Assembly (NCBI RefSeq): GCF_003711515.1 | Contig: NW_021167086.1 | Span: 1,201,149 to 1,265,148, forward strand | Reading direction: 5' to 3' | Length of the DNA: 64,000 bases | DNA from: Sodiomyces alkalinus F11 | Taxonomy: Eukaryota > Ascomycota > Sordariomycetes > Glomerellales > Plectosphaerellaceae | Part shown: positions 1 to 9,512 of the stretch, piece by piece | Layout of the letters: each line of letters starts with the position of its first letter | How positions within the stretch are numbered: the first letter of the stretch is position 1 | The notes under the pieces: model-generated | Told to the model about the DNA's origin: nothing | The model's database searches: none | The model's input: the letters and a program-made list of their open reading frames with translations, nothing else | Made by a program: the position numbers and the translations under genes

Positions 1-729
1 TAGTCGCCTAGGCCCCTAGAGTGCTATATTTTTAGCGATTCACAGGCGGCTATTCAGAAGCTTTAGTGCTTCTTTTAGTGGGCTATAGAGGCTAAGACTT
101 TTATCTAATAACTAAAATAACAGGGCACTTTAGTCTCTATATGGTGGTGCCCTTCGTATATAGGGATAGAGGGGAACGAACTAGCGGATAAGGCAGCTAA
201 ATAGGCATTAGACCCTAAAAAAGCTACTAAATCTATTAGCTTAATTACCCTTAGTCACTTAAAGCGTCGGGTTAACGAGGCCCTAGTTCGAGACTAGAAG
301 GCTTTATAGAACGAAGAGGAAGAGGCGGAAAGAAAGGGTAAATCGGTCCGATTAGGCCGCCTTTATAGACGCCTAGTCCGAGATAATCTCCGCTTTTCCC
401 GAAAACCACTGCCGATATAGGGCCCTAGGTAGGTAAAATCGGCTTTTATTCAGTTAAAAACCGGCTTCGGATACCTAAAATCCCACCAAAAAAGGGCCCG
501 TAACTACGCTAACGACCGGTATCCCTATCCCGGCTCCCCTATACAGGATACAGCCCACCTTATCCTTTCCTGCCCTTTTTATAAAAACGAACGAAAAGCC
601 CTGCAGGAAGCCCTAGCAGGCCTACCGCTATCTCTACCGCTATTATTCGGTACTAAAAGAGGAATACAGGCTTTAGAGGCCTATCTTTTAGCTACTAAAA
701 TAGCCTCGGCAGAGTGGTACAGGGCGTAA
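1..729 (+). pseudogene. LINE ORF2 remnant: RNase H and C-terminal zinc-type tail
   Basis: This is the coding part of the LINE tail described for 1-939. It would have removed the RNA strand of the cDNA hybrid during target-primed integration. Visible in order are an RNase H core (FSDSQAAIQKL), the GNELADKAA helix, a basic linker (RLGRLYRRLVRDNLR), a GFGYLKSHQK segment and a C-terminal SCPFY motif. The start lies outside the window. Stops within the frame make it non-functional. Confidence 0.8.
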
Positions 730-917
730 ACCTCGGATCCTGCGGTCTAGTTATCTGTTTTGGTTTTTACCTGTTTTTCGGGATATTAGGCAGACTATTA
801 CGGAGGATTTCCTTTATTTATTACTACTACTCCACTCCTTACTATATCTTATTCTAGCCTCTAGCCTATAGGGCAAAAGGCGCCGCGCTATAGCTTTAGG
901 GCTGTATGCGTGTAATG

Positions 918-939
918 AAAAAAAAAAAAAAAAAAAAAA
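918..939 (+). other. poly(A) tail of the LINE, 22 A
   Basis: An uninterrupted run of 22 adenines ends the LINE. The next base begins sequence homologous to the gag/protease region of gypsy D (read on the minus strand), so this is the precise 3' insertion junction. Confidence 0.9.
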
Positions 940-2410
940 GAGGGAGACGCGTGCCTTTACCGGTATAGTGGTTGTAGCCGCCGCTTAAGACGGGGTTAGT
1001 TCCTAGGCTATCTTATCTATAACACGACTTATAGTTAGGCGCGTCGGCGAAATAGGCAGTTTATTTAGATTAGCACGAGTAGGGGAGGGGTAAATACTAG
1101 TATAATAACCCTTCTAGTTATAGTTAAAGTATATAATAAGTTTAATCAGGGTATAAGAGGGCCTAGCCTAATCCTATACTTCTTCTGTATTCTCTATAGC
1201 TCTAGGGGGGTTTAAAGTTGCCGGTATTCTAAGGAAGTTTCCTCGGCTATAATTAGTATAAGGGGTAGACGGCTATTATCCCTTTATTAGGGGCTTAATT
1301 TTTAGTTACTCGGCCCTTTTATATTCCTTATTATATTTTAGGTAGGTTTTCGGTATTCTATACGTGGATAAGACGTGCTCCCGGATTAGGGGTAGGACTC
1401 GAGTAAGGACTATCTAGATCCGCTATTAGTCTAGTAGGCGATTAGGGAGTTCCGCTTCCAGGGCTTCCTACCGCTAAATAAACTTCGTAAAGGGTTCGCC
1501 GGGCTTCTAGCCCGAATAATCGTTAGTTTATATCTATAGAGCGACCTTAAGTAAACGCGTATCGTAATTATCGACTTATTCGCCTAACTAGGTCTTTAAG
1601 GCCTTTTAGGTAACCCGGGACGAGTTATTATTATAGGCGTGCCGGAGGTAAGATTACTATCTTTCCTTAAGGTAGTTCGGTAAGGAGGCTATTACGTAGT
1701 AATTCTTCGAGGCGTTATTAGGAAGGCTATTAAGGTTAATTATAAAGTATTACTTTATTTCCTAGATAAATATCCGGTATTTTACCCACGACTCGCTATT
1801 CTACTTAGGGACCGCGTAGTTAACCTTCGCCTATAAGGAATTAGTCCTAGATGTAGTAGGGGTTTAGGGGGGATTAGTATTAACGTGGCCCTAAATAGTG
1901 GAAGAAGAAGAGATAAAGGACTAGGTATCTAGAATAGAGCGATAGGGCTCCGCGATATGTCGCCGTATAATAGTATAGCCGTTAAGGTTAGGATAGTTCG
2001 TAGTTAGGGGACTAGCCCTAACGGCTTTAAGGGCGATAAATCGGTCGAGTTTACGCTTCCGCGCCTCCGACGCCTCGAACCACTTAATCCGTTTCTTAAC
2101 CTATACGTCGGTTAGCTAATCGTGGGGGATACCCTTATAAGGATAGGGTAAGTAGGATAGGGCAGGGGCTACGGGGGGTATTACGTGCTAAGGGGATAAG
2201 GGGTAAGGATTAAGGTCTATCTCCGTGTAGGGCACGCCTTAGTCACGTTATACCTATATCGTGGAGGCGCCTAGGTTTAAGGGATTATCGATATACAGTA
2301 AAAGGTCGGAGGAGCTAACTATATTATAGGTCTTATTATTCTTATAGAAAGGTATCGTTTTTCCTATCGATACTCCTTAATAGTCCTTATACCCTTTTAG
2401 AAAAGTAGAG
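940..2410 (-). pseudogene. gag of gypsy D (truncated, RIPed)
   Basis: Minus-strand reading aligns by eye with the gag of the complete copy at about 52830-54260, including the GC-rich stretch just before the protease (941-1050 against 54165-54270). Gag would form the retrotransposon capsid-like particle. Stops occur throughout and the C-terminal end is cut by the LINE insertion. Confidence 0.7.
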
Positions 2411-2419
2411 CGATTATTA

Positions 2420-2793
2420 TATTAAATAGGTAGTTATAAGGAGTAAGAAGGTAGTAGCGAGAGGGTCTAAAAAGGAGTAGGCGTGGATTAAGTGGTAGTC
2501 ACGGCTAGTCCGAATATAGGTAATCCTAAAGAATCAGAATAATTGCTACCCTCTCTATACTAAGGAGGGGGCACTATATAAGCACTATATACTCCTAGGC
2601 TAACGCTAGTATAGTTAAACGGATATCGTAAACGGATATCTACGCCTAAGCCTAGGCCACGGCCCTATATAGTAGTATCGGCCTAGGGCAGCCGTGGCTA
2701 TATTAAGACGGGAGCCCGGTCTCGTCTATACGGGAACCCGTTATAGTCCTATCGTGTACCCGGCCTCTATCTCCTAGGCAGGGACACCTAATA
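2420..2793 (-). repeat. LTR of gypsy D, minus orientation
   Basis: About 374 bp, homologous to the 375-bp LTRs at 52414-52788 and 60306-60680 in reverse orientation. The outer end reads AGGTGTCCCTGCC on the minus strand, where the other copies read AGGTGCCCCTGCC or AGGTACCCCTGCC. Differences are mainly C/T and G/A transitions. Confidence 0.9.
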
Positions 2794-3245
2794 TATATAT
2801 CTAGCTAGCCAGTACTATAGGACCTGGGAGCCAGGATTTCTAAGGAGTAACCTTAGAGTGCCGTAAATAGTGGTAAAATAAGATATCTTCGTCTAACTAA
2901 GGGGGCGCGCCCCCGGGACTTAAGTATTCCACGGGTAAACCCTGTAGAATCCTCGGCTCCTACATATAGGAACCCGGGGGATTCCCCGGTATTTACTAAT
3001 TATACCCCAGGGAAGCTATAGTATACCCTAAAGGTACCTATAGTATACCCTAAAGGTACCTATAGTATACCCTAAAGGTACCTATAGTATACCCTAAAGG
3101 TACCTATAGTATACCCTCAAGATACCTATAGTATACCCTAAAGGTACCTATAGTATACCCTGTGGGTGCTATGGCTTATACTATGGAACCGCTAGGGTAC
3201 CCCGTGGTACGCCCTGGTATTTCCGGTGGAATCTAGGGCGTATTA
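2794..3245. repeat. Solo LTR of family C with expanded minisatellite
   Basis: Matches the LTRs of the family C element at 11699-11860 plus 20493-20692 and at 24810-25168. All share the GC palindrome GGGGGCGCGCCCCC, the block ending GGCGTATTA, and the 'tatagtataccctaaaggtacc' unit. No family C internal sequence follows on either side, so it is probably a solo LTR. Its left edge is rearranged: part of the 5' end is missing where it meets the gypsy D LTR. It is longer than its relatives (452 against about 358 bp) because of the tandem array at 3016-3169. Confidence 0.8.
3016..3169. repeat. 22-bp minisatellite, 7 units, inside LTR C
   Basis: Seven head-to-tail 22-bp units, ctatagtataccctaaaggt plus ac, start at 3016, 3038, 3060, 3082, 3104, 3126 and 3148. 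Units 1-4 and 6 are identical, unit 5 has two changes, and unit 7 has diverged to end in tgtgggtgc. The other LTR C copies carry only two units here, so the array expanded in this copy. Confidence 0.95.
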
Positions 3246-3995
3246 GTCTCCTTAGCGGCCTCTATAAGAGCGAGTAGTTCCGACTCTATTAACGATATCG
3301 TAACTATCGGTTACTTACCCGCCTTTTAGTTAATAATACTACTAAAGAGCTTTATCATGTATCCTTAGGAGCTTTTACGGTCTAGATTATCCCTGAAGGA
3401 TATATCGCTTACGGTTAGGAAGAGTCTCTCCCTACCGAATTCTAGGTAATAATACCTTATATAATATAAGAATAATAGTATTTATCAAGCCTTTTTAAGT
3501 TGGTTAAAGGAGGGGATAACGTTATATTAGGAAAGCTTCGAATAGGCGAATACGATATCGGGTCTTATTACGATAACGGTATATGGGAAAAACTTATTAT
3601 ACCCTGATACTAGCGGACCTTAGGAATTAACGCGTATATACTACCGCGTAGTATTAACGGCTTTATAGTTAATAATAGGACTTTTAATAGTTTTCGGTAA
3701 AGGATATCTAAGTAGTATTTAACCGCGATCTTCTTTACGTAGGAGGATTATAATAACTCTAACCTACGTATAGTTCCATCCCTTAGAACCTTAATTCCTA
3801 AGAACTAACGGATTTCGTCGCCTCCTAATAACCTATAGCTTCGTTTAATAGTAGCCTTAAGATTATTAGCGTTAGTCTTATAATCTCTATGGTAGAGTAT
3901 AACACCTATATATAAGGCTACGCTATGTTAATATTTATAACTAGTAAGCGGGCTAGTTAGTATAGCAAGGCTTTTTTAAGGTTATATACGTTAAT
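3246..3995 (+). pseudogene. Unrecognised RIP-decayed coding remnant, part 1
   Basis: From 3248 a single plus-strand frame of some 220 codons reads coherently, with stops only where RIP would place them (Gln or Trp codons). Legible stretches include NNTTKELYHVSLGAFTV, IPEGYIAYG, GGDNVILGKLRIGEYDIGSY and LGINAYILPRSINGFIVNN. It contains no reverse transcriptase, integrase, transposase or gag motif that I recognise. It could be an unclassified transposon protein, or a duplicated cellular gene hit by RIP. It is adjacent to a further frame at 3996, with 60-90 bp of uncertain sequence between them. Confidence 0.45.
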
Positions 3996-4640
3996 ATGAA
4001 GAATATAATCGTGGATAGCTTAATAAAGGTATTACCGGAGGCGGGGATTAAAAAAGTATAATACTAGCTTAATTTAACTGATTAAAAGAATCGTATCGAG
4101 TAGTTAAAATAACTATACGAAGAGATTAAATACGCTAAATCCACGGCGGTAAAAACGATAAAAGCTCCTAAGGGCGTAGTAGATCTGATAGATATAGATC
4201 CGATTAAGTAGATCCGGCTAATCAGGATTAAGAAACGAATTAAGATAGAACTAAATTAAACAATTAAATAGGGCGGATTTAAATCCTTTTTATAAGGGCG
4301 TTTTCCCTTGACTACTAATTTTATAATAGAAAAGTTAAGAGCTTTCTAGTTTAAACTAAAGCCTTTAATTAATTAGTTAAGCTAGGAAGACCCACTTTAA
4401 CTAAGGGGGTATATCGCATAGGCACACGGACTATAATATAGCCCCTAGGGGATCTATACCTCAGTAAGGGCTTTAGATCTCGGGGACCTTAGGTATCAGG
4501 ATATAGTAAGGGCGGATACCGGAAAAGACCCGATAGGATCCAAATAATATAATATCTATAACAGAGTCTTTACTATCTAAATCAAGGGTATAAAAGACTT
4601 ATATAGATATAACTTAATATAATACACACCTACGAGATTT
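3996..4640 (+). pseudogene. Unrecognised RIP-decayed coding remnant, part 2
   Basis: An ATG at 3996 opens a second coherent plus-strand frame of about 208 codons to a stop near 4620. It is rich in Lys, Ile and Leu: MKNIIVDSLIKVLPEAGIKK, a charged coiled-coil-like stretch around NRIE-LK-LYEEIKYAK, then VDLIDIDPIK and ALDLGDLRYQDIVRADTGKD. Interior TAG/TAA codons sit at probable Gln/Trp positions. Function is unknown. It may belong with 3246-3995 as one gene separated by a frameshift or decayed intron. RIP weakens rightwards, and CA dinucleotides reappear from about 4620. Confidence 0.4.
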
Positions 4641-5114
4641 CTGCTCTATTAAGTCAATTATATAAGTGCTATTTTAACGTGCGATATGTTAAGGCTTAAT
4701 TAATACCGAAGTTACCTTACTAAGCATGGGTGTGAGTGTACCTCGGGTCGTATACAATACAGTACAAAGTATCGATACATTTACATATACTCTGCTAAAA
4801 ATGGGTTCACCTTACGAATATTCACAGTATTTTCACTGTGTTTTTGCGTGACCCCCTGATATCTGCCATTGCGTTGCGAGAGGGGCAGGGACGATCTGTA
4901 ATTCTAGGTATTCCGGACAACTGAGAAGTCTGGACCAATTCTAACAACCTCCACACGACCTGACTCGACGAGTTCACGACGGCACATCATAGATATATAT
5001 ACCAGTCGACACTCTACAATTGTTAAAAGGACTTGGCGAACAGCAACGCATACCCGTGGAGGGCCTTCCCACAAGCCCAAAAGCCCAACGAGCGATAGTC
5101 CACACCTGTTCGAG
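4641..5114 (+). promoter_or_regulatory. Transition to non-RIPed DNA and promoter/5' UTR region of CKB
   Basis: Between about 4640 and 4740 base use changes from TA-saturated to normal, with CA and TG present. The rest is the upstream region of the casein kinase 2 beta gene. An AT-rich TATA-like stretch (gatatatatacc) lies at about 4992-5003, some 115 bp before the ATG. No tRNA or other RNA gene is visible. Promoter function is inferred from position only. Confidence 0.4.
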
Positions 5115-6232
5115 ATGGATGATTTCGTGAGCGAGTCTGATAGCGACTATACCAGTTATTGGCGGGATTGGGTAAGTTTATGCGTCTCTCCCACGCCTTC
5201 CTGGAGGCCTGGGAGTCAAACGCGCGAGAATACTTCAGCACTCATCTTCCCCTTCCTTTATTTTACCTCGGCCGCCATTCCCATGGTTGATGCTATGCCA
5301 TTGTCAGATCCAGCAGGGTACTAATCATGTTCTCTACACAGTTTATATCGTCACGCGGAAACGAATACTTTTGCGAGATCGACGAAGACTACCTGACAGA
5401 CAGGTTCAATCTCACAGGTCTCAACGCCGAAGTCCAATACTATCAATATGCACTTGATCTCGTCACCGACGTTTTCGATCTCGATTGTGAGGATGACATG
5501 CGAGAGACGATCGAGAAGTCTGCCAGGCATCTATACGGCCTCGTCCACGCCAGATACATCGTGACCACGCGTGGACTTCAGAAGATGGTGAGCCTCTCTT
5601 CCTGGTCGCATCTTCCATGTTCTCTCCCTCTCCCCTTTTCTTCTCTGTCGTCGCGAGATACAAAAAGAACCCCCCCCCCCCCCTTTCTTTTGTCGAAACG
5701 GCGCAGTGAAGAAAGACTTACTGACGACGCCCACCCTCGCCGCGAGAAATAGCTCGAGAAGTACAAAAAAGCCGATTTCGGAAAATGCCCGCGCGTCATG
5801 TGCCAGTCGCATCCGCTACTACCCATGGGTCTCTCGGATGTTCCCAACCTCAAACCTGTCAAGCTGTACTGCGCGCGATGCGAGGACGTCTACAACCCCA
5901 AGTCATCGCGCCACGCTACCATCGACGGTGCCTACTTCGGGACCTCCTTTCACAATGTCCTCTTCCAAGTTTACCCGACACTCGTGCCTACGAAAAGCAT
6001 CGAGCGCTACGTCCCGCGCGTTTACGGCTTCAAAGTGCATGCCTCGGCTGCGCTGATTCGGTGGCAAGATCAGAAGAGGGACGAGATGCGCAGGCGGTTA
6101 CGGAAGATGGACGTGGACGTGGGCTTTCCGGACGACACCTCTGACGTGTTGGAGGAGGAGGACGGCGACGTCCAATTCGAGGGCGCAGATACACGCGTCG
6201 CCGTGGCGGATGGGACTGGTCGCAATGTTTGA
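5115..6232 (+). CDS. ckb: Casein kinase 2 regulatory subunit beta, three exons
   Basis: Regulatory beta subunit of protein kinase CK2, the acidophilic Ser/Thr kinase tetramer. The dimer of beta subunits holds the two catalytic subunits and steers substrate choice, in nucleus and cytoplasm. Exons are 5115-5171, 5342-5587 and 5753-6232, giving 260 aa. Introns 5172-5341 (GTAAGT..CAG, branch-like CTAAT at about 5320) and 5588-5752 (GTGAGC..TAG, branch-like CTGAC at 5721) restore the family sequence exactly. The N-terminus MDDFVSESDSDY leads into RGNEYFCEIDEDYLTDRFNL (after WF at the first splice), then LYGLVHARYIVTTRG. The zinc finger is CPRVMC (Cys113, Cys118) and CARC (Cys141, Cys144), followed by YNPKSSRHATIDGAYFGTSF and PRVYGFK. 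The acidic C-terminal tail is usual in fungal orthologues. No RIP damage is visible. The start is chosen because it opens the conserved N-terminus. It converges on the PAP2 gene. Confidence 0.96.
5588..5752 (+). other. CKB intron 2 with a C14 homopolymer
   Basis: A GT-AG intron of 165 bp containing a pyrimidine-rich stretch and an uninterrupted run of 14 C at 5670-5683. The branch-like ACTTACTGAC lies at 5716-5725, 27 bp before the acceptor. The run is a probable length-variable microsatellite. Confidence 0.85.
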
Positions 6233-6513
6233 GCGTGCGTTGTTACGTTATAATGAACAAATATTAACGGGTCGCTTTCTACCCATCACTTGTAAACCCG
6301 TGATACACCGGCGACAAGAACGCCGACAAGCTCCCAATTCGTTGCAAGGCGAGGGGTGGTTGAATATCCGTTTGCTCACGTTTTCCAAGATGGAAACTTT
6401 CTAACCGATACGCCGTCCTAACTCCTACCTGCAGTTCGTGCCACTTATAAACAAAGTCATGTGCGTGTGCAATTAACACCATAATTTTCATATTTCCGTC
6501 CAGAGATGCTTAT
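6233..6513. other. Intergenic spacer between convergent genes
   Basis: 281 bp between the stop codons of the casein kinase beta gene and the PAP2 gene. Base composition is normal. It must hold both 3' UTRs. AT-rich pockets around 6245-6265 and 6470-6495 could serve polyadenylation, but no clear signal is distinguishable. Confidence 0.5.
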
Positions 6514-8148
6514 TCAGATCGCATGGCCAAACCTCTCCTCGCGTCCCCATTCTCCGTCGTGCTGAACCTGAGTTGACGAACTTGGCTGCAGCTGGTACGC
6601 TTCTGGCTGGTCGCCATGGGCTATCGATCTCTGACCCATCTGGGCAGAGTTAGGATGCTCTCTCCGGCTAAGGTGACTTTGTTCCAAGCCATGTCCGTTG
6701 GGCCTGGTAACATCATCGTGATCCTTTGGCTGGGCAATCTGAGTTGTAGACGCGCCGTCATGCGCCCTAAATCCAACGCTCTCCTCCACGTCACCGGGCA
6801 CGTCCAAGTCCTTTTTGTCGGTAGCATAGCTGTAGGACCCAACACCAGCCCACCATGCCTTATCGTTGCTCCGAGGACCCCAAGCCCAGCCCGCACCGTG
6901 TTGGATGGGGAGGTGGTAATAGTAGAAGGCGAAAATGGATGAGAGCAGGCCAATGAAGTAGCCGAAGAGGATGTCGAAAGGATGGTGGCGATAATCGAAC
7001 CAGCGAGAGCCGGCAATGAAAATAGACAAGAAGAAAGGGACAAGAACAAGACAGAGAAGATACAATGGCGGGGCGGCGGCTTGACGGCGAATAGCGGTTA
7101 CCATCTTGCTGTGGCTCGCTAGACGGTCCGAGGGCGTTGCAGCCAGAGGAAAGCCATGTCGCTTATCCGATGCCGGGGGTGCAGATGTCGCGAGGCGCGA
7201 AGGGAATGCGGAGTGCGAGGCCGCATCGCCCTGGTAAGCGACGAAAGGTATGGTAACGGCGAATTTGCTGGCTAGGAAGAGAGAGAGATAAATCAGGCCC
7301 GCTGCCGAGGAGCTGGCATGGCCGGAAGGGTAGCTGCGAAACCCCTCATCGAGTTTGGAGGAGTCAGTGGTTTGACATATATCCGCCGACACGAGCGTTC
7401 CGATACCAATAACTTGGTCCAAGCCGAGCGTGGAAGGGGCTTGGGCCTGATTGCGGCCAATTCCCCCAACGATATAACGCTCAATATTGGCCAGGTCGGG
7501 TTCGCACCGCGACAGCAGATCAGGGCGAGGCTTGCCAAACATGTTCTTCATACCGCTGGTGACGAACCAAGCGGCGACGACCGCCAAAGCAAGGCCAAGC
7601 CAGCCTACGTGCAGTTCCCACAGTTTCCTCCGCCATATTAAGGACTTCGGAGTCCCCTTGGGTGCGGTGGCTCCGGGAACGAAGATGAGGCAGACGAGGA
7701 GGATGATGACGGCGGGAGCGAGAACGACGAGAAGGAGCAGCAACCAGACGGGAACGGTCTCTCTCTCGGTGAAGGGAAATCTATCTCGACAGCCAGACGC
7801 TGCAGCATTAGCGATGCGTAGAGTAGTACTGGCGAGGATCGTGGTGTAGGATGTCATGCGGCAAGTGACTCGAGGGACGGCAGGCACCGCCTACGAGCCC
7901 CAGTGCCTCTCGTCCTTTCCATTCCGAAGCCCGTTTATGTGGGGTATTAATACGTACGATATGGTAGGGTCAACAAGCGAAAAGTGACGCTTGTTAGGTC
8001 CAATAATGGCTAGAACGCCCCCGACAGCGGCAGCTACAGCGAGGATGACCCAGTCAAAGATATAGGACGTGATGAGAGAGGCTGTCCAACGCCGATTAGG
8101 ACGCCGAGTAGCACCACTGGGACGGGGGATTGAGTAGGATTCGGACAT
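6514..8148 (-). CDS. PAP2-superfamily lipid phosphate phosphatase, two exons
   Basis: A membrane lipid phosphatase of the DPP1/LPP type, which removes phosphate from phosphatidic acid, diacylglycerol pyrophosphate or related lipids. Exon 1 is 8148-7958 and exon 2 is 7780-6514. The 177-bp intron (GTACGT..TAG, branch-like GCTAATGC at 7805-7812) restores FSLVDPTIS joined to FPFTERETVPVW, a family hallmark. The product is 485 aa. All three PAP2 signatures are complete: KNMFGKPRP (142-150), PSGH (215-218) and SRWFDYRHHPFD (322-333, catalytic His329). About six hydrophobic segments are visible, including AVAAAVGGVLAII, WLLLLLVVLAPAVIILLVCL, LGLALAVVAAWFV, LYLLCLVLVPFFLSIFIAG and ILFGYFIGLLSSIFAF. 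A hydrophilic C-terminal tail of about 90 residues is rich in Gln, His and Ser. The start at 8148 has A at -3; an in-frame ATG at 8208 is possible but in poor context. No RIP damage. Confidence 0.93.
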
Positions 8149-8470
8149 CCTGTTGTATGGTGACCCCTGTGCAAGGTCAAAGCGGTTCAAAGGGATCGAC
8201 TCGGGCATAAAGGGCAGGAAGCGCACAGTCAAGTGAGTAGCCAGTGGGTAGTTCGTGATAGACCCGTTAGACTCGGGCTCGGTTACCTGTGGTTCCTGCC
8301 TTCCTCTCCTAGCATGAGCAAATGTTACGTAGTGTTATGATTAAGCAACGGATTCAGGGGAAGAAGCGACCTGGATGATTCATGAGATGCAAGTGTCAGA
8401 TGCCCACAGCCACCTTATCGGGGTGTGACAAACCATATTATATCAGACGTGTGGAGTACCTTCATCCTAT
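8149..8470 (-). promoter_or_regulatory. Upstream region of the PAP2 gene
   Basis: Normal-composition DNA 5' of the phosphatase, ending where RIPed, AT-rich sequence begins at about 8450-8480. The frame stays open upstream of the chosen start, through the alternative ATG at 8208 as far as about 8232, so part of this stretch could be coding. No recognisable regulatory site. Confidence 0.35.
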
Positions 8471-8816
8471 ATATCCACAGTCTTTTCCCCTGCTTTTCCC
8501 CTATATATAGATATCCTTATAAAGTATTTTAAACTTTACTTAGATGAATATATATATAATATCGCGTACCTTATTTATATTCTGATAGTTATAAGCCCGG
8601 CGTTCTAATAAAAACAAAGCTATTCCGATCGATCCTATAGCTTCTAGGCTTTTAAATCAGCCTTAAGTCTATAGCGGCTAGTTTAGTATTATGAGTAATA
8701 TCCGCCTACTTTAGTTTGATTCTATTGTTTTATCGTTTTTATCGCACTACCATTTAAAGTATTTAGTATAGTTAATTAACTTTTTTGTTTATTCTCTTCC
8801 ACTGCTTTTTATTAGT
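8471..8816 (+). other. Putative copia 5' LTR / leader, AT-rich
   Basis: A RIPed, AT-rich stretch before the first gag-like codons at 8817, containing ATATATATATAAT-type runs and pyrimidine-rich stretches. Position suggests the 5' LTR and leader. No direct-repeat partner was found after the copia RNase H at 51355, so this is inference. Confidence 0.35.
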
Positions 8817-9160
8817 ATAACGATAGCTTCCACGGTAATAGTGCCTATTATAGGCCTCGTAACGCTTACCGTTCCGAAAGACTAAAGGCCTTAGATTAAA
8901 GCCGTGATAACTATCGCGTACTCCTACGATATCGCCGACCTCGTTAATCCTAATCTTAAAGAGGCTAAACGGCCTAAGCGCCGTATTCGAACCGATCCAC
9001 TATAACCTCCTACTATAACCGAAAAATATAACGCTACTAATTAGGATATACTATTGAAGATCTAGTAGGTAGAAGAGGATCGGTAGAAGGCTAAAAAGAG
9101 GGGAATCTAAGCACTTTATAACTATATCGCGAAGACAGTTAGCCCTGCTTTAAAGGATTA
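8817..9160 (+). pseudogene. copia gag, N-terminal part (RIPed)
   Basis: The frame from 8817 (ATA, probably a former ATG) reads VIVPIIGLVTLTVPKD-type sequence, then PNLKEAKRPKRRIRTDPL, KKRGI and LYNYIAKTVSPALKD, ending at the GATTA duplication before gypsy A. It resembles the gag start of fungal copia elements. TAG/TAA replace Trp/Gln codons (WDILL and WKAKK are implied). Confidence 0.65.
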
Positions 9161-9512
9161 TATCAGGTGCCTGCAATAGTGGTCATAATAGGTCCCCAAT
9201 ATAAACCCATAGGGGTCCAGGTATACCTAGCCTAAGACCCCTCGAGGCATAAACAAGGTAAGTTATCACACAGTAAACAGAATGACCCCTCGAAGTAAAT
9301 AAAGCAGCCCTCGAGAAAGCAAATAAGCAGTCCTCGAGGAGCAGAGCGTAGTCTTAAGGAGCGAGGGAGCCTCCCCTTAAAAAGGGGAGGCCAGCGATTA
9401 ATCTAATTCTTTAGCTATACCTATATGCTAACCCTATTATAATCCTATCGTGATTATACCTAATTCCTTACTTAACACTACGTTTTCACTCTTTACGACT
9501 ACCTATTTAATA
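9161..9512 (+). repeat. Gypsy A 5' LTR
   Basis: 352 bp, from TATCAGGTGCC (TGTCAGGTGCC before RIP) to TTTAATA (TTTAACA before RIP). Matches 31206-31556 nearly base for base; the differences are mostly transitions. The target duplication GATTA precedes it. Confidence 0.93.

Larger units (their letters stand above)
1..939 (+). mobile_element. 3' end of a LINE (non-LTR retrotransposon) with RNase H, RIP-decayed
   Basis: The 3' part of ORF2 and the tail of a non-LTR retrotransposon that continues left beyond the window. In frame 1 near position 25 the sequence reads YIFSDSQAAIQKL, a typical LINE RNase H motif. Near 141-211 it reads WCPSYIGIEGNELADKAAK, the conserved 'P-H-x-GI-x-GNE-x-AD' block with His read as Tyr. 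A C-terminal Cys/His-type segment (AHLILSCPFYKNE) follows, and the frame ends with TAA at 727-729. In-frame TAG/TAA replace Gln and Trp codons, so the copy is dead. The 3' UTR runs to a run of 22 A at 918-939, the expected end of a target-primed reverse-transcription product. RIP is milder than in the neighbours, since CAG and TGG codons survive. The RNase H suggests a Tad/I-like clade; this part of the protein cannot be compared directly with the other two LINEs here. Confidence 0.85.
940..2793 (-). mobile_element. Truncated Ty3/gypsy element, family D, minus strand
   Basis: Inverted partial copy of the gypsy element found complete at 52414-60680. From right to left it has an LTR (2420-2793), the primer-binding region (minus strand TAATAATCGC, as after 52788) and a gag frame. 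It breaks off at 940, at the position matching about 54263 in the complete copy (the gag/protease junction), where the LINE poly(A) tail abuts. The remaining 3' part is either outside the window, beyond the LINE, or lost. The frame carries many stops with a RIP pattern. Confidence 0.85.

Noticed and set aside
3016..3169. CRISPR array
   Set aside because: Units are directly adjacent without spacers and lie inside a eukaryotic LTR; it is a minisatellite.
5531..5862. Minus-strand frames across casein kinase beta exons
   Set aside because: Antisense to a confidently assigned gene, explained by its codon composition and the intron.
6616..7849. Plus-strand and alternative frames of 81-142 codons over the PAP2 gene
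   Set aside because: Shadows of the PAP2 coding sequence, which has all three family motifs.
7781..7957. Reading the two PAP2 parts as separate genes
   Set aside because: A GT-AG intron with a branch-like site joins FSLVDPTIS to FPFTERETVPVW, the normal family sequence.
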